From contig CAAFWX010000125.1 of the NCBI GenBank assembly GCA_900766795.1, forward strand, positions 1 through 11,714: 11,714 bases of DNA, in the 5' to 3' direction. The first letter of the stretch is position 1; the number at the start of each line of letters is the position of its first letter. The position numbers and the translations under genes are program-made. Shown here piece after piece: positions 1 to 5,689 of this stretch. The notes beneath the pieces are model-generated. The model worked only from the letters and a program-made list of their open reading frames with translations, searched no databases and had not been told where the DNA came from. This DNA is from Oscillospiraceae bacterium (lineage in GTDB: Bacteria; Bacillota_A; Clostridia; Oscillospirales; Ruminococcaceae).

Positions 1-2
1 AT

Positions 3-76
3 TGGAGCGGGTGATGGGAATCGAACCCACGCGACCAGCTTGGAAGGCTGGGATTCTACCATTGAACTACACCCGC
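3..76 (-). tRNA. tRNA-Gly (anticodon TCC)
   Basis: The reverse strand folds as a complete cloverleaf. Acceptor arms GCGGGTG and CACCCGC pair perfectly, the anticodon loop is CTTCCAA with anticodon TCC (complement of 42-44), and the T-loop is TTCGATT. The 3' CCA is encoded (complement of 3-5). The product reads GGA and, by wobble, other GGN glycine codons. A consensus promoter lies directly upstream at 94-122. No other tRNA follows in the two bases left before the window edge, so whether this is the last gene of a cluster cannot be seen. Confidence 0.97.
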
Positions 77-93
77 ATATTCAACGCTTAATA

Positions 94-122
94 ATTATAA
101 CACTTTTGTCCCATCTTGTCAA
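94..122 (-). promoter_or_regulatory. Consensus sigma-A promoter of tRNA-Gly
   Basis: On the reverse strand TTGACA (complement of 117-122) and TATAAT (complement of 94-99) are separated by exactly 17 bases. Both hexamers match the housekeeping consensus completely. The tRNA 5' end lies 17 bases after the -10 box, which leaves a 5' leader of about 10 bases for RNase P to remove. Confidence 0.92.
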
Positions 123-202
123 GGGCTTTTTCACATTTTTTCAAAAAAAAATTTTCCGTGCCCACGCTCCGCTGTTTTCCCGCACATTCCCTCAAACGCA
201 TA

Positions 203-229
203 AGCCCGCGAGCACAAAACTCACGGGCT
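203..229 (-). terminator. Hairpin downstream of the aminotransferase gene, probable terminator
   Basis: On the reverse strand AGCCCGTGAG and CTCGCGGGCT form a 10-bp stem (one T-G wobble) around a 7-base loop, 24 bases after the aminotransferase stop codon. The stem is GC-rich, but the following bases (TTATGCGTTTG) are only moderately T-rich, so terminator strength is uncertain. The hairpin separates the aminotransferase transcript from the tRNA-Gly promoter further downstream. Confidence 0.6.
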
Positions 230-253
230 GCAATTGTATCTTTAAGTCCTGTT

Positions 254-1528
254 TCAGTCTGCAAGCAGCTTCTCGACAGAAGCAAGCCTTACGCACACGC
301 AGAAAATCTCCATTGCCGTGCGCAGCTCGTCAACCGTGGGATAGGTGGGAGCAATTCTTATGGTGCTGTCGAGCGGGTCCTTTCCGTAGGGGAAGGGCGC
401 GCCTGCGCCTGTCATAACAACGCCTGCGTCCTTTGCGAGAGCAATGATACGCTTTGCGGTGCCGTCAAGTCCCGTGAAGCACACAAAATAGCCTCCCTTG
501 GGCTTCTCCCACTTGCCTGCGCCGAGGGGAGCAATCTCCCTGTCAAGCAGCTCGAGCACTACCTCGAACTTGGGAGCGATGATTGCCGCATGGCGCTTCA
601 TCTGCGCAGCGATACCGTCTGCGTCCTTGAAATACTTCACATGACGAAGCTGGTTCAGCTTGTCAAAGCCGATGGTCTGGAAGCTCATCTGCTTCTTGAT
701 TGCCGCGATGTTCTCCGCAGACGCAGCAATGCACGCAAGGCCGCTTCCGGGAAAAGAAATCTTGGAGGTGGAGGTGAACTCGTAAACTATGTTGGGATTG
801 CCCGCCTTCTTACACTCCTCAATGATGTTAAGCAGCTTGTCGTGGTCGTCGGAGAGATGGTGTACGCAGTATGCGTTGTCCCACATAATGCGGAAATCCT
901 TTGCGGCAGGCTTAAGATTAGCAAAGCGCCTTACAACCTCGTCGGAATAGGTGATACCCGTGGGGTTGGAGTACATGGGAACGCACCATATACCCTTAAT
1001 GCTTTCATCGGAAGCAACCAGCTTCTCGATGGTATCCATATCCGGACCGTCGGAGTTGTAAGCAACGTTAATCATCTCGATACCCAGCGCCTCGGTGATT
1101 CCGAAATGTCTGTCATAGCCGGGCACGGGGCAGAGGAACTTCACCTTGTCGTATTTGCACCACGGCTTGTCGCTGCCGACAACGCCGAACTGCATTGCGC
1201 GGATAAGGGTGTCGTACATAAGCTGGAGGGAGGAGTTTCCGCCGACAATAACCTCGTCTGCACCAACGCCGAGAATGTCCATGAAAAGCTTCTTTGCCTC
1301 GGGGATACCGTCAAGCACGCCATAGTTGCGGCAGTCGGTGCCGCCCTCGGTCTTGTACTCGCCGTCCAGCACGTTCAGCATTTCCATCGTGATGTCAAGC
1401 TGCGCGGGCGCGGGCTTTCCTCTCGACATATCAAGCTTCAGACCCTTAGCCTTGTACTCCGCGTATTCCTTTTCGAGCTTAGCCTTTTCTGCGGCAAGCT
1501 GCTCCTTGTTCATTTCTGTGTAAAGCAT
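254..1528 (-). CDS. Aminotransferase class I, bacterial aspartate aminotransferase type
   Basis: A 424-residue PLP-dependent fold-type I aminotransferase that resembles the bacterial aspartate aminotransferase subgroup (Pfam Asp_aminotransf type) more than classical AspC. Such enzymes move the amino group between aspartate and 2-oxoglutarate, linking oxaloacetate to amino-acid synthesis in the cytosol. Visible landmarks are SNPTG (187-191), WDNAY with the pyridine-N-binding Asp (216-220), STSKIS with the PLP Schiff-base lysine K256, and RIAP with the substrate-carboxylate arginine R391. The N-terminus (about 1-30) is a charged helix followed by LDMSRGKPAP, which is characteristic of the subgroup. 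I chose the ATG at 1528 because AGGAAAGGG lies 9 bases upstream; an in-frame ATG 13 codons earlier has no such site. It is monocistronic, with its own promoter and downstream hairpin. Aspartate as substrate is inferred from family resemblance; another amino acid is possible. Confidence 0.9.
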   Translation of the reverse strand: MLYTEMNKEQLAAEKAKLEKEYAEYKAKGLKLDMSRGKPAPAQLDITMEMLNVLDGEYKTEGGTDCRNYGVLDGIPEAKKLFMDILGVGADEVIVGGNSSLQLMYDTLIRAMQFGVVGSDKPWCKYDKVKFLCPVPGYDRHFGITEALGIEMINVAYNSDGPDMDTIEKLVASDESIKGIWCVPMYSNPTGITYSDEVVRRFANLKPAAKDFRIMWDNAYCVHHLSDDHDKLLNIIEECKKAGNPNIVYEFTSTSKISFPGSGLACIAASAENIAAIKKQMSFQTIGFDKLNQLRHVKYFKDADGIAAQMKRHAAIIAPKFEVVLELLDREIAPLGAGKWEKPKGGYFVCFTGLDGTAKRIIALAKDAGVVMTGAGAPFPYGKDPLDSTIRIAPTYPTVDELRTAMEIFCVCVRLASVEKLLAD

Positions 1529-1537
1529 AGCATAAAA

Positions 1538-1546
1538 CCCTTTCCT
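1538..1546 (-). promoter_or_regulatory. Ribosome binding site deciding the aminotransferase start
   Basis: On the reverse strand AGGAAAGGG lies 9 bases before the ATG at 1528. It falls inside the longer reading frame that starts at 1567, so it favours the shorter 424-residue product. Confidence 0.75.
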
Positions 1547-1614
1547 AGTGACAATTATTCGGGACATCTGCGCGACTTTCTCTTTTTGTGCAGTATTATC
1601 CCCTCTTAGTTCAC

Positions 1615-1643
1615 ATTATATCACTTAGGGCTTGTTTTTGCAA
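1615..1643 (-). promoter_or_regulatory. Sigma-A promoter of the aminotransferase gene
   Basis: On the reverse strand TTGCAA (complement of 1638-1643) and TATAAT (complement of 1615-1620) are 17 bases apart. Transcription would start near 1608, giving an untranslated leader of about 80 bases. The -35 hexamer lies inside one arm of the perfect inverted repeat at 1635-1668. Confidence 0.85.
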
Positions 1644-1668
1644 GCGTTTTTTGAATATCTTGCAAAAA
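1635..1668. repeat. Perfect 10-bp inverted repeat over the aminotransferase -35 box
   Basis: TTTTTGCAAG (1635-1644) and CTTGCAAAAA (1659-1668) are exact reverse complements around a 14-base AT-rich spacer. The left arm contains the whole -35 hexamer of the minus-strand promoter, and the right arm lies upstream of it. Because the repeat is upstream of the predicted transcription start, it would act as DNA rather than as an RNA hairpin. That geometry suits a dimeric regulator, but no binding family is identified. Confidence 0.55.
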
Positions 1669-1694
1669 AATCCTGCTTTTCGGAATAATGCCCC

Positions 1695-1719
1695 AAAAAA
1701 CGGCGCTTTGAGCCGCCGT
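1695..1719 (-). terminator. Minus-strand terminator-like hairpin between divergent genes
   Basis: On the reverse strand ACGGCG and CGCCGT (complement of 1714-1719 and 1700-1705) form a 6-bp GC stem around an 8-base loop, followed immediately by a run of T (complement of 1695-1700). This looks like a short intrinsic terminator for leftward transcripts entering the aminotransferase promoter region. No minus-strand gene lies to its right in this window. Confidence 0.5.
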
Positions 1720-1720
1720 C

Positions 1721-1748
1721 TTGTTAAAAGTGCGGTATGCGTGATAAT
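1721..1748 (+). promoter_or_regulatory. Weak candidate promoter for cwlD
   Basis: TTGTTA (1721-1726) and GATAAT (1743-1748) with a 16-base spacer form the best sigma-A-like pair between the divergent genes, about 85 bases before the cwlD start. An alternative is a mother-cell sporulation promoter nearer the gene, around CATAGAAAT at 1794-1802. Neither match is strong. Confidence 0.25.
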
Positions 1749-1834
1749 AATAACTGCAAAACACGGGGCTTGTTCTATTTGTCCGACAGGCGGCATAGAA
1801 ATATCGCAGAGAAGCTTGACGGAGGTAAACATAT

Positions 1835-2581
1835 ATGAAGCTGAACAAGAAATCCATAAAACTGACTGTTTCGCTGGCTGCGTGCTTTCTGATACTGGGC
1901 TTGTGCGCGCGAATAACCGAAAGAAGCCTGCCCGCAAACGCGCCCTCCGCTGAAAAGCCCGTGATAGTGCTGGACGCTGGGCACGGCGGCATGGATTCGG
2001 GCGCGGTCGGTAAAAGCGGAGTGCTGGAAAAGGACGTGAATCTTGCCATCGTAAAATCCCTGCGGGATATGCTGGAAATGACGGGGTTTGAGGTGGTGCT
2101 GACCCGCGACGAGGATATCTCGATTTACGACGCGGGTGTTGAGGGAATCCGCAACCAGAAGCTGTCGGACATGGACAACCGCCTTGCTATCATACAGAAA
2201 TACCCCGACAGCATATTCTTGTGCGTGCACCAGAACAACTACACCGACCCGCAGTATTTCGGCGGTCAGATGTTCTACAACAATAACAACCCCGACAACC
2301 GCACGCTTGCGCAGATAAAGCAGAACCGCTTCGCTGAGCTTCAGGAGGGCAACGACCGCGAAATCAAGCTTTCGGGCGACGAGCTTTTCCTGCTGAAAAG
2401 CAATCCCAATCCCTCGCTGATGATAGAGTGCGGCTTCCTCTCAAACCCCGAGGAGGAGCAGAAGCTGTCCACATGGGAGTATCAGCAGCAGGTTGCGTTT
2501 ACGATTTACAGCGGCGTGCTTGAGTTTATTGAAGCCACCGCCGAGCCTGCCGCGGAAACCTTTGACACTGCGGAGTTTTGA
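1835..2581 (+). CDS. cwlD: N-acetylmuramoyl-L-alanine amidase, CwlD-type
   Basis: A 248-residue zinc amidase of the Amidase_3 family, which cleaves the amide bond between N-acetylmuramic acid and L-alanine of peptidoglycan stem peptides. The best match is CwlD, which removes peptides from spore cortex so that muramic-delta-lactam can form; B. subtilis CwlD has a similar length. Residues 8-26 are a hydrophobic signal-anchor segment, and the catalytic domain spans about 42-232. Zinc and catalytic residues are visible: H50 in DAGHGGMDSG, E65 in LEKDVN, H132 in CVHQNN, and E198 in IECGFLSN. The C-terminal 15 residues are acidic and low in complexity. GGAGG lies 9 bases before the ATG. It is monocistronic, with a strong terminator after it. 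The spore-cortex role rests on family resemblance and length, since paralogous vegetative amidases share these motifs. Confidence 0.87.
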   Translation: MKLNKKSIKLTVSLAACFLILGLCARITERSLPANAPSAEKPVIVLDAGHGGMDSGAVGKSGVLEKDVNLAIVKSLRDMLEMTGFEVVLTRDEDISIYDAGVEGIRNQKLSDMDNRLAIIQKYPDSIFLCVHQNNYTDPQYFGGQMFYNNNNPDNRTLAQIKQNRFAELQEGNDREIKLSGDELFLLKSNPNPSLMIECGFLSNPEEEQKLSTWEYQQQVAFTIYSGVLEFIEATAEPAAETFDTAEF

Positions 2582-2598
2582 CGACATAACAACACCCA

Positions 2599-2657
2599 CA
2601 CCGCATAATTCCTGCCGTGCAAGCAAACGGCGGGCTGTTATGCGGTGACTTCTTTTT
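2599..2657 (+). terminator. Long intrinsic terminator after cwlD
   Basis: CACCGCATAA (2599-2608) pairs perfectly with TTATGCGGTG (2638-2647). Inside it, CCTGCCGT (2611-2618) pairs with ACGGCGGG (2627-2634), giving a two-part hairpin. A T-rich tail (2650-2657) follows. It separates cwlD from the radA promoter. Confidence 0.88.
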
Positions 2658-2675
2658 GTGACGCGTTTCGGACGA

Positions 2676-2704
2676 TTGACAAGCGGCGCACTTTGAGATA
2701 TAAT
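2676..2704 (+). promoter_or_regulatory. Consensus sigma-A promoter of radA
   Basis: TTGACA (2676-2681) and TATAAT (2699-2704) with a 17-base spacer match the consensus completely. The predicted start near 2711 leaves a leader of about 29 bases that contains the AAGGGAG ribosome binding site (2725-2731). Confidence 0.93.
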
Positions 2705-2739
2705 TAGAGTATCATTATCGCCCGAAGGGAGAACATTGA

Positions 2740-4116
2740 ATGGCAAAGCAAAGAAGCGTTTTTATCTGCCGCGAATGCGGGCAGGAATACCCGAAATGGA
2801 ACGGACGGTGCGCGTCCTGCGGCTCGTGGAATACTATCGAGGAAACCCTGCCTGCGGCGACGCCGAAGGGCGCTGCGCCTGTCGGGGAGTTTAAATACAG
2901 CCGAATCGGCGAGATAAGCTACGACGACGAAACACGCTACAACACGGGGCTTACGGAGCTTGACAGGGTGCTTGGCGGCGGGCTTGTCAAGGGGTCGCTT
3001 GTGCTCATCGGCGGCGACCCCGGCATAGGCAAATCAACGCTTCTGCTTCAGATTTGCGGCAAAATGGGCAACGACCACACCATACTCTATGTGTCGGGCG
3101 AGGAAAGCGAGCGGCAGATAAAGCTTCGCGCAGAGCGGCTCGGCGTGAACTCCGACAACCTTTTTCTTGCAAGCTGCAACAACTGCGAGAGCATTATTCA
3201 CGCGGTCTGCGCCAACAAGCCCGAGGTGGTTATCATCGACTCGATTCAGACGATAACCTCCAATGCGCTAAATTCCTCCGCGGGAAGCATTGTGCAGGTG
3301 CGCGAGTGCACCAACGCATTTATGCGCATGGCGAAAAGCGAGGAAATCCCCGTCTTTATCGTCAGCCACGTCAACAAGGACGGCGGTATCGCAGGTCCCA
3401 AAATCATGGAGCACATCGTTGACACCGTGCTGTATTTCGAGGGCGAAAAGCAGCTTTCCTACCGTATTATCCGCGCAATCAAAAACCGCTTCGGCTCCAC
3501 CAACGAAATCGGCGTGTTTAACATGGCGGACGACGGCTTGCGCGAGGTGCCAAACCCCTCGGAGATGATGCTCTCGGGCAGGCAGAAAAATGTTTCGGGA
3601 AGCGCCGTCGTCTGCTCGCTGGAGGGCACGCGGCCTATTCTCGCGGAGGTTCAGGCGCTGGTGACGAAATCCTCGCTTTCCGCGCCGCGCCGCGTTTCCA
3701 ACGGCTTCGACTACAACAGGCTGTACATGATAATCGCGGTGCTGGAAAAGCGCACGGGCTTCTGCTTCGGCGGCGTGGACGTGTATGTGAATATTGTCGG
3801 CGGGCTTCGCATTGACGAGCCTGCGGCGGACCTTGCGGTGGCGATGGCGCTGTATTCGGGGCTTGTGGACAAGGTAATTCCCGAGAAGCTGATGGTGTTC
3901 GGAGAAGTTGGGCTGGGCGGCGAAATCCGCGCGGTAAGCCGTGTGCGCGAGCGCGTTAAGGAGGGTGCAAGGCTCGGCTTTGAGAAGTGCATAATCCCGA
4001 AGCAGTGCTTCTCGTCGCTCTCCAAATCCGACGACTACGGCATTCAGATAATCGGCGCAAATACGCTGGAGCAGGCTTTCCGCGCCATAAATCCCGCAAA
4101 GGACAATCCCTCATGA
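2740..4116 (+). CDS. radA: DNA repair protein RadA (Sms)
   Basis: A 458-residue RecA-family ATPase, the same length as B. subtilis RadA. RadA is a DnaB-like hexameric motor that extends D-loops and branch-migrates recombination intermediates alongside RecA. Domains in order are: an N-terminal zinc finger (C10, C13, C24, C27); the ATPase core with Walker A GGDPGIGKST (91-100), Walker B VVIIDS (163-168) and the RadA-specific KNRFG motif (248-252); and a Lon/ChlI-like C-terminal domain (about 285-450) with GGLRIDEPAADLAVA (354-368). All key residues are present, so the protein should be active. AAGGGAG lies 8 bases before the ATG. It has its own consensus promoter. The stop codon overlaps the start of the next gene as ATGA, so the two are translationally coupled. 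In many Firmicutes radA lies near clpC/disA; that neighbourhood is not seen here. Confidence 0.98.
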   Translation: MAKQRSVFICRECGQEYPKWNGRCASCGSWNTIEETLPAATPKGAAPVGEFKYSRIGEISYDDETRYNTGLTELDRVLGGGLVKGSLVLIGGDPGIGKSTLLLQICGKMGNDHTILYVSGEESERQIKLRAERLGVNSDNLFLASCNNCESIIHAVCANKPEVVIIDSIQTITSNALNSSAGSIVQVRECTNAFMRMAKSEEIPVFIVSHVNKDGGIAGPKIMEHIVDTVLYFEGEKQLSYRIIRAIKNRFGSTNEIGVFNMADDGLREVPNPSEMMLSGRQKNVSGSAVVCSLEGTRPILAEVQALVTKSSLSAPRRVSNGFDYNRLYMIIAVLEKRTGFCFGGVDVYVNIVGGLRIDEPAADLAVAMALYSGLVDKVIPEKLMVFGEVGLGGEIRAVSRVRERVKEGARLGFEKCIIPKQCFSSLSKSDDYGIQIIGANTLEQAFRAINPAKDNPS

Positions 4117-4502
4117 CGGCATGGAAAAAACTTTCCGCGGGAAAGAAACGGCTTTGCTACGCGGCGGGATTTGTCCTGCTGCTGGCGGTCGAGGTGCTTA
4201 TCGGGCTTTTCGGGCGGGGCTTTGTCAGGGGCTTTCTCGGGGACGTGCTTGCTGTTATGGCGGTGTACTGCGCGGCGCGGACGGTGCTCTGTGAAAAGCC
4301 CGTGCTGCTGTCTGCGTGGGTGACGGGATTCGCCTTTGCGGTGGAGCTGGTTCAGCTTACGGATTTCTCGAAGCTTTTCGGCGAGGGCACGCTGTTTTCG
4401 GTAATAGTCGGCGCTACCTTCGACCCGCTTGACCTGCTGTGCTATGCCGCAGGCGGGGCGGTCTGCGCCGCGTGGGATTTGGCTCTGGTGAAGCGGAGGT
4501 GA
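4113..4502 (+). CDS. DUF2809-type small integral membrane protein
   Basis: A 129-residue hydrophobic protein with about four membrane segments (roughly 13-33, 40-59, 64-82 and 105-125). The pattern GDVLAVMAVYCAAR (43-56), ELVQL (78-82) and FDPLDLLCYAAGG (103-115) is that of the DUF2809 family, whose function is unknown to me. The start ATG overlaps the radA stop (ATGA at 4113-4116), and AAAGGA (4098-4103) lies 9 bases upstream inside radA. It must therefore be co-transcribed and probably translationally coupled with radA. A longer in-frame reading upstream would overlap radA by 126 more bases and has no support. Co-transcription with radA need not mean shared function, because the two families are not known partners. 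No clear intrinsic terminator follows. Confidence 0.8.
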   Translation: MTAWKKLSAGKKRLCYAAGFVLLLAVEVLIGLFGRGFVRGFLGDVLAVMAVYCAARTVLCEKPVLLSAWVTGFAFAVELVQLTDFSKLFGEGTLFSVIVGATFDPLDLLCYAAGGAVCAAWDLALVKRR

Positions 4503-4548
4503 CTATGCGGGCGCTTTTTGCCGAAAAAGATGATATATGAATGAAATC

Positions 4549-4579
4549 TTTCCCGCGGGAGTTGTATTCCTGCGGGAAA
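4549..4579. repeat. Palindrome embedded in a promoter
   Basis: TTTCCCGCGGGA (4549-4560) and TCCTGCGGGAAA (4568-4579) form a 12-bp inverted repeat (one G-T wobble) around a 7-base spacer. The T-rich end is on the left and the A-rich end on the right, the opposite of an intrinsic terminator, and no T run follows. The spacer contains the -35 box, and the right arm is the promoter spacer of the next gene. The geometry suggests an operator. Confidence 0.6.
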
Positions 4580-4590
4580 AGTGGTATAAT
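4562..4590 (+). promoter_or_regulatory. Promoter of the YcxB-like / zinc-ribbon pair
   Basis: TTGTAT (4562-4567) and a perfect TATAAT (4585-4590) are 17 bases apart. The -35 box fills the spacer of the palindrome at 4549-4579. The predicted start near 4597 gives a leader of about 25 bases. Confidence 0.75.
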
Positions 4591-4605
4591 GAAGGTATAT
4601 CAATG

Positions 4606-4611
4606 AAAGGA
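4606..4611 (+). promoter_or_regulatory. Ribosome binding site deciding the 4622 start
   Basis: AAAGGA lies 10 bases before the ATG at 4622, but only one base before an in-frame TTG at 4613, so the ATG is the credible start. Confidence 0.75.
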
Positions 4612-4621
4612 CTTGTCAGAT

Positions 4622-5344
4622 ATGGCATTCTCTAAAAAAAAGAAAGAAAAAATCCAGAGCGCCGAAGCCAAGCTTACGCAGCTTCTGAGCGACATCAACA
4701 GCGACAGCCGCGAAAACAGCGGCAGGCTGATTTGCGAAACCGAGTGCACCATGGCGCGCATTCGCTCCTATTCCGACTTCCTGTATGAACTTCGCGTCAA
4801 GCCTGTTCAGACGCTGTGCTATTATGGCGCGGTGGTTTTCTTCCTGCTGGCGGCGGGAGCGGCTTGGTGCCGAGAGTGGGTGCTGACTCTGATTTTCGGC
4901 GTGATTTGTCTTGTGCTCGCTACTCTCCCCCACAACCTCAGGATACAGCACTTCAACAAGCAGGCAGACCGCATGGAAAACTCCTACAACAAGACCATGA
5001 ACGTTGAATTTACCGACAGCGCGGTTGTGGTGAACTCCTCGGAGGCTGTCCAAAAGAAGCAGGAAATCGACGAGAATGGCAGCCCCCTGCCAAGGCGCTC
5101 TGCGGTTCAGAACCCGCAGGACAGCAGGGAAACGCTGCATGTTGAGATTCCCTATGAGCGCATAGTGCAGGCGGCGGAGTGCAGCCACAGCTTCTACCTG
5201 TTCCCCGTGGACGAGAACAAACGCTCCATGGAAACGATAATCTGCGACAAGACGCAGTTTTTGTGCGGCACGCCCATGCAGCTTCGGGATATGCTTGCGA
5301 GAAAGTGCGGAAAGCGCTTCCGCATAAAGACAAAGAAAGCGTGA
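4622..5344 (+). CDS. Two-TM membrane protein, YcxB-like C-terminal domain
   Basis: A 240-residue protein of unknown function. Residues 1-25 are lysine- and glutamate-rich and probably helical. About 63-81 and 86-103 are two closely spaced membrane segments forming a hairpin. The soluble remainder (about 120-230) contains FTDSAVVV (130-137), HVEIPYERIVQAAECSHSFY (173-192) and a final basic tail. The two-TM hairpin followed by a beta-rich domain with an IPYERI-type strand resembles the YcxB-like family, but that match is by eye only. By topology both ends would be cytoplasmic. It is transcribed from the palindrome-overlapped promoter and followed 8 bases later by a zinc-ribbon microprotein gene, so they probably form a two-gene operon. 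I do not assign a function. Confidence 0.8.
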   Translation: MAFSKKKKEKIQSAEAKLTQLLSDINSDSRENSGRLICETECTMARIRSYSDFLYELRVKPVQTLCYYGAVVFFLLAAGAAWCREWVLTLIFGVICLVLATLPHNLRIQHFNKQADRMENSYNKTMNVEFTDSAVVVNSSEAVQKKQEIDENGSPLPRRSAVQNPQDSRETLHVEIPYERIVQAAECSHSFYLFPVDENKRSMETIICDKTQFLCGTPMQLRDMLARKCGKRFRIKTKKA

Positions 5345-5352
5345 GGTGCGGC

Positions 5353-5538
5353 ATGGCTTCGTTTATTACCAAAAAGTGCCCCACCTGCGGGAAAAATATC
5401 CTGCTGACAAGCGAGGCGGCGAAAATCGGAATCGTCTGCCCCCAATGCAAAACAATGGTCGGTCAGAAAGACAACAGGCTCACCGAGGAGGAGCGGCAGA
5501 AAATCACCGCAGCAATCCACTCCATTCTGAAAAAGTAG
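5353..5538 (+). CDS. 61-residue zinc-ribbon microprotein
   Basis: A small cytosolic protein with one zinc ribbon: C9-P-T-C12 and C29-P-Q-C32, separated by 16 residues, then a basic, probably helical tail (LTEEERQKITAAIHSILKK, 43-61). The knuckles resemble those of many small zinc-binding domains involved in nucleic-acid or protein contacts; no specific family is recognised. GAGG (5343-5346) overlaps the stop of the preceding gene and lies 6 bases before the ATG, so translation is probably coupled. The stop codon TAG (5536-5538) lies at the edge of the palindromic repeat at 5538-5557, so the C-terminus may have been set by arrival of that repeat. Upstream in-frame codons overlap the previous gene and lack support. 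Confidence 0.72.
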   Translation: MASFITKKCPTCGKNILLTSEAAKIGIVCPQCKTMVGQKDNRLTEEERQKITAAIHSILKK

Positions 5539-5557
5539 GGGCGACCTGCGGTCGCCC
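5538..5557. repeat. GC-rich palindromic intergenic repeat
   Basis: GGGCGACC (5539-5546), TGC, and GGTCGCCC (5550-5557) form a perfect 8-bp stem with a 3-base loop, preceded by one extra G. I recall palindromes of this form as dispersed intergenic repeats in gut Clostridia; a genome-wide count is not possible here. It could also help end transcription, but the nearest T run (5574-5579) is 16 bases away, so it is not a canonical terminator. Confidence 0.65.
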
Positions 5558-5617
5558 ACCGGTACGAAAACCATTTTTTGATAAAAATTGATTTCCGCCC
5601 GCTTTCCCAAAAAGCCA

Positions 5618-5646
5618 TTGACAACAGCTTTGGAATAATGTATAAT
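5618..5646 (+). promoter_or_regulatory. Consensus sigma-A promoter of leuS
   Basis: TTGACA (5618-5623) and TATAAT (5641-5646) are 17 bases apart, a full consensus match. The predicted start near 5653 leaves only about 37 bases before the leuS ATG, too short for a T-box leader. Confidence 0.93.
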
Positions 5647-5689
5647 ATATATTTGATAATAATTTCATTTTACGAAAGGACAAAAGAAA

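Noticed and set aside
3..76. Integration site of a mobile element at tRNA-Gly, and likewise at tRNA-Tyr
   Set aside because: I saw no repeat of either tRNA 3' end elsewhere in the window and no integrase or phage-like gene.
1528..1567. Longer N-terminus for the aminotransferase from the ATG at 1567
   Set aside because: The only good ribosome binding site (1538-1546) lies inside that extension and fits the ATG at 1528.
116..1609. A 497-codon open frame on the plus strand opposite the aminotransferase
   Set aside because: It runs antisense through a gene with clear PLP-enzyme motifs, has no recognisable domains or ribosome binding site, and arises from codon bias of the real gene. Similar long antisense frames over leuS and the deacetylases were rejected likewise.
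4549..4579. Intrinsic terminator for the radA-DUF2809 transcript
   Set aside because: The hairpin has Ts before and As after it and is followed by a promoter -10 box rather than a T run.
5346..5591. Plus-strand open frame reading through the palindromic repeat
   Set aside because: It overlaps the zinc-ribbon gene in another frame, and its end is the repeat-derived GATCGRPP-type peptide; there is no ribosome binding site.
5647..5689. T-box riboswitch for leuS
   Set aside because: The leader is about 40 AT-rich bases with no room for a specifier stem or antiterminator.
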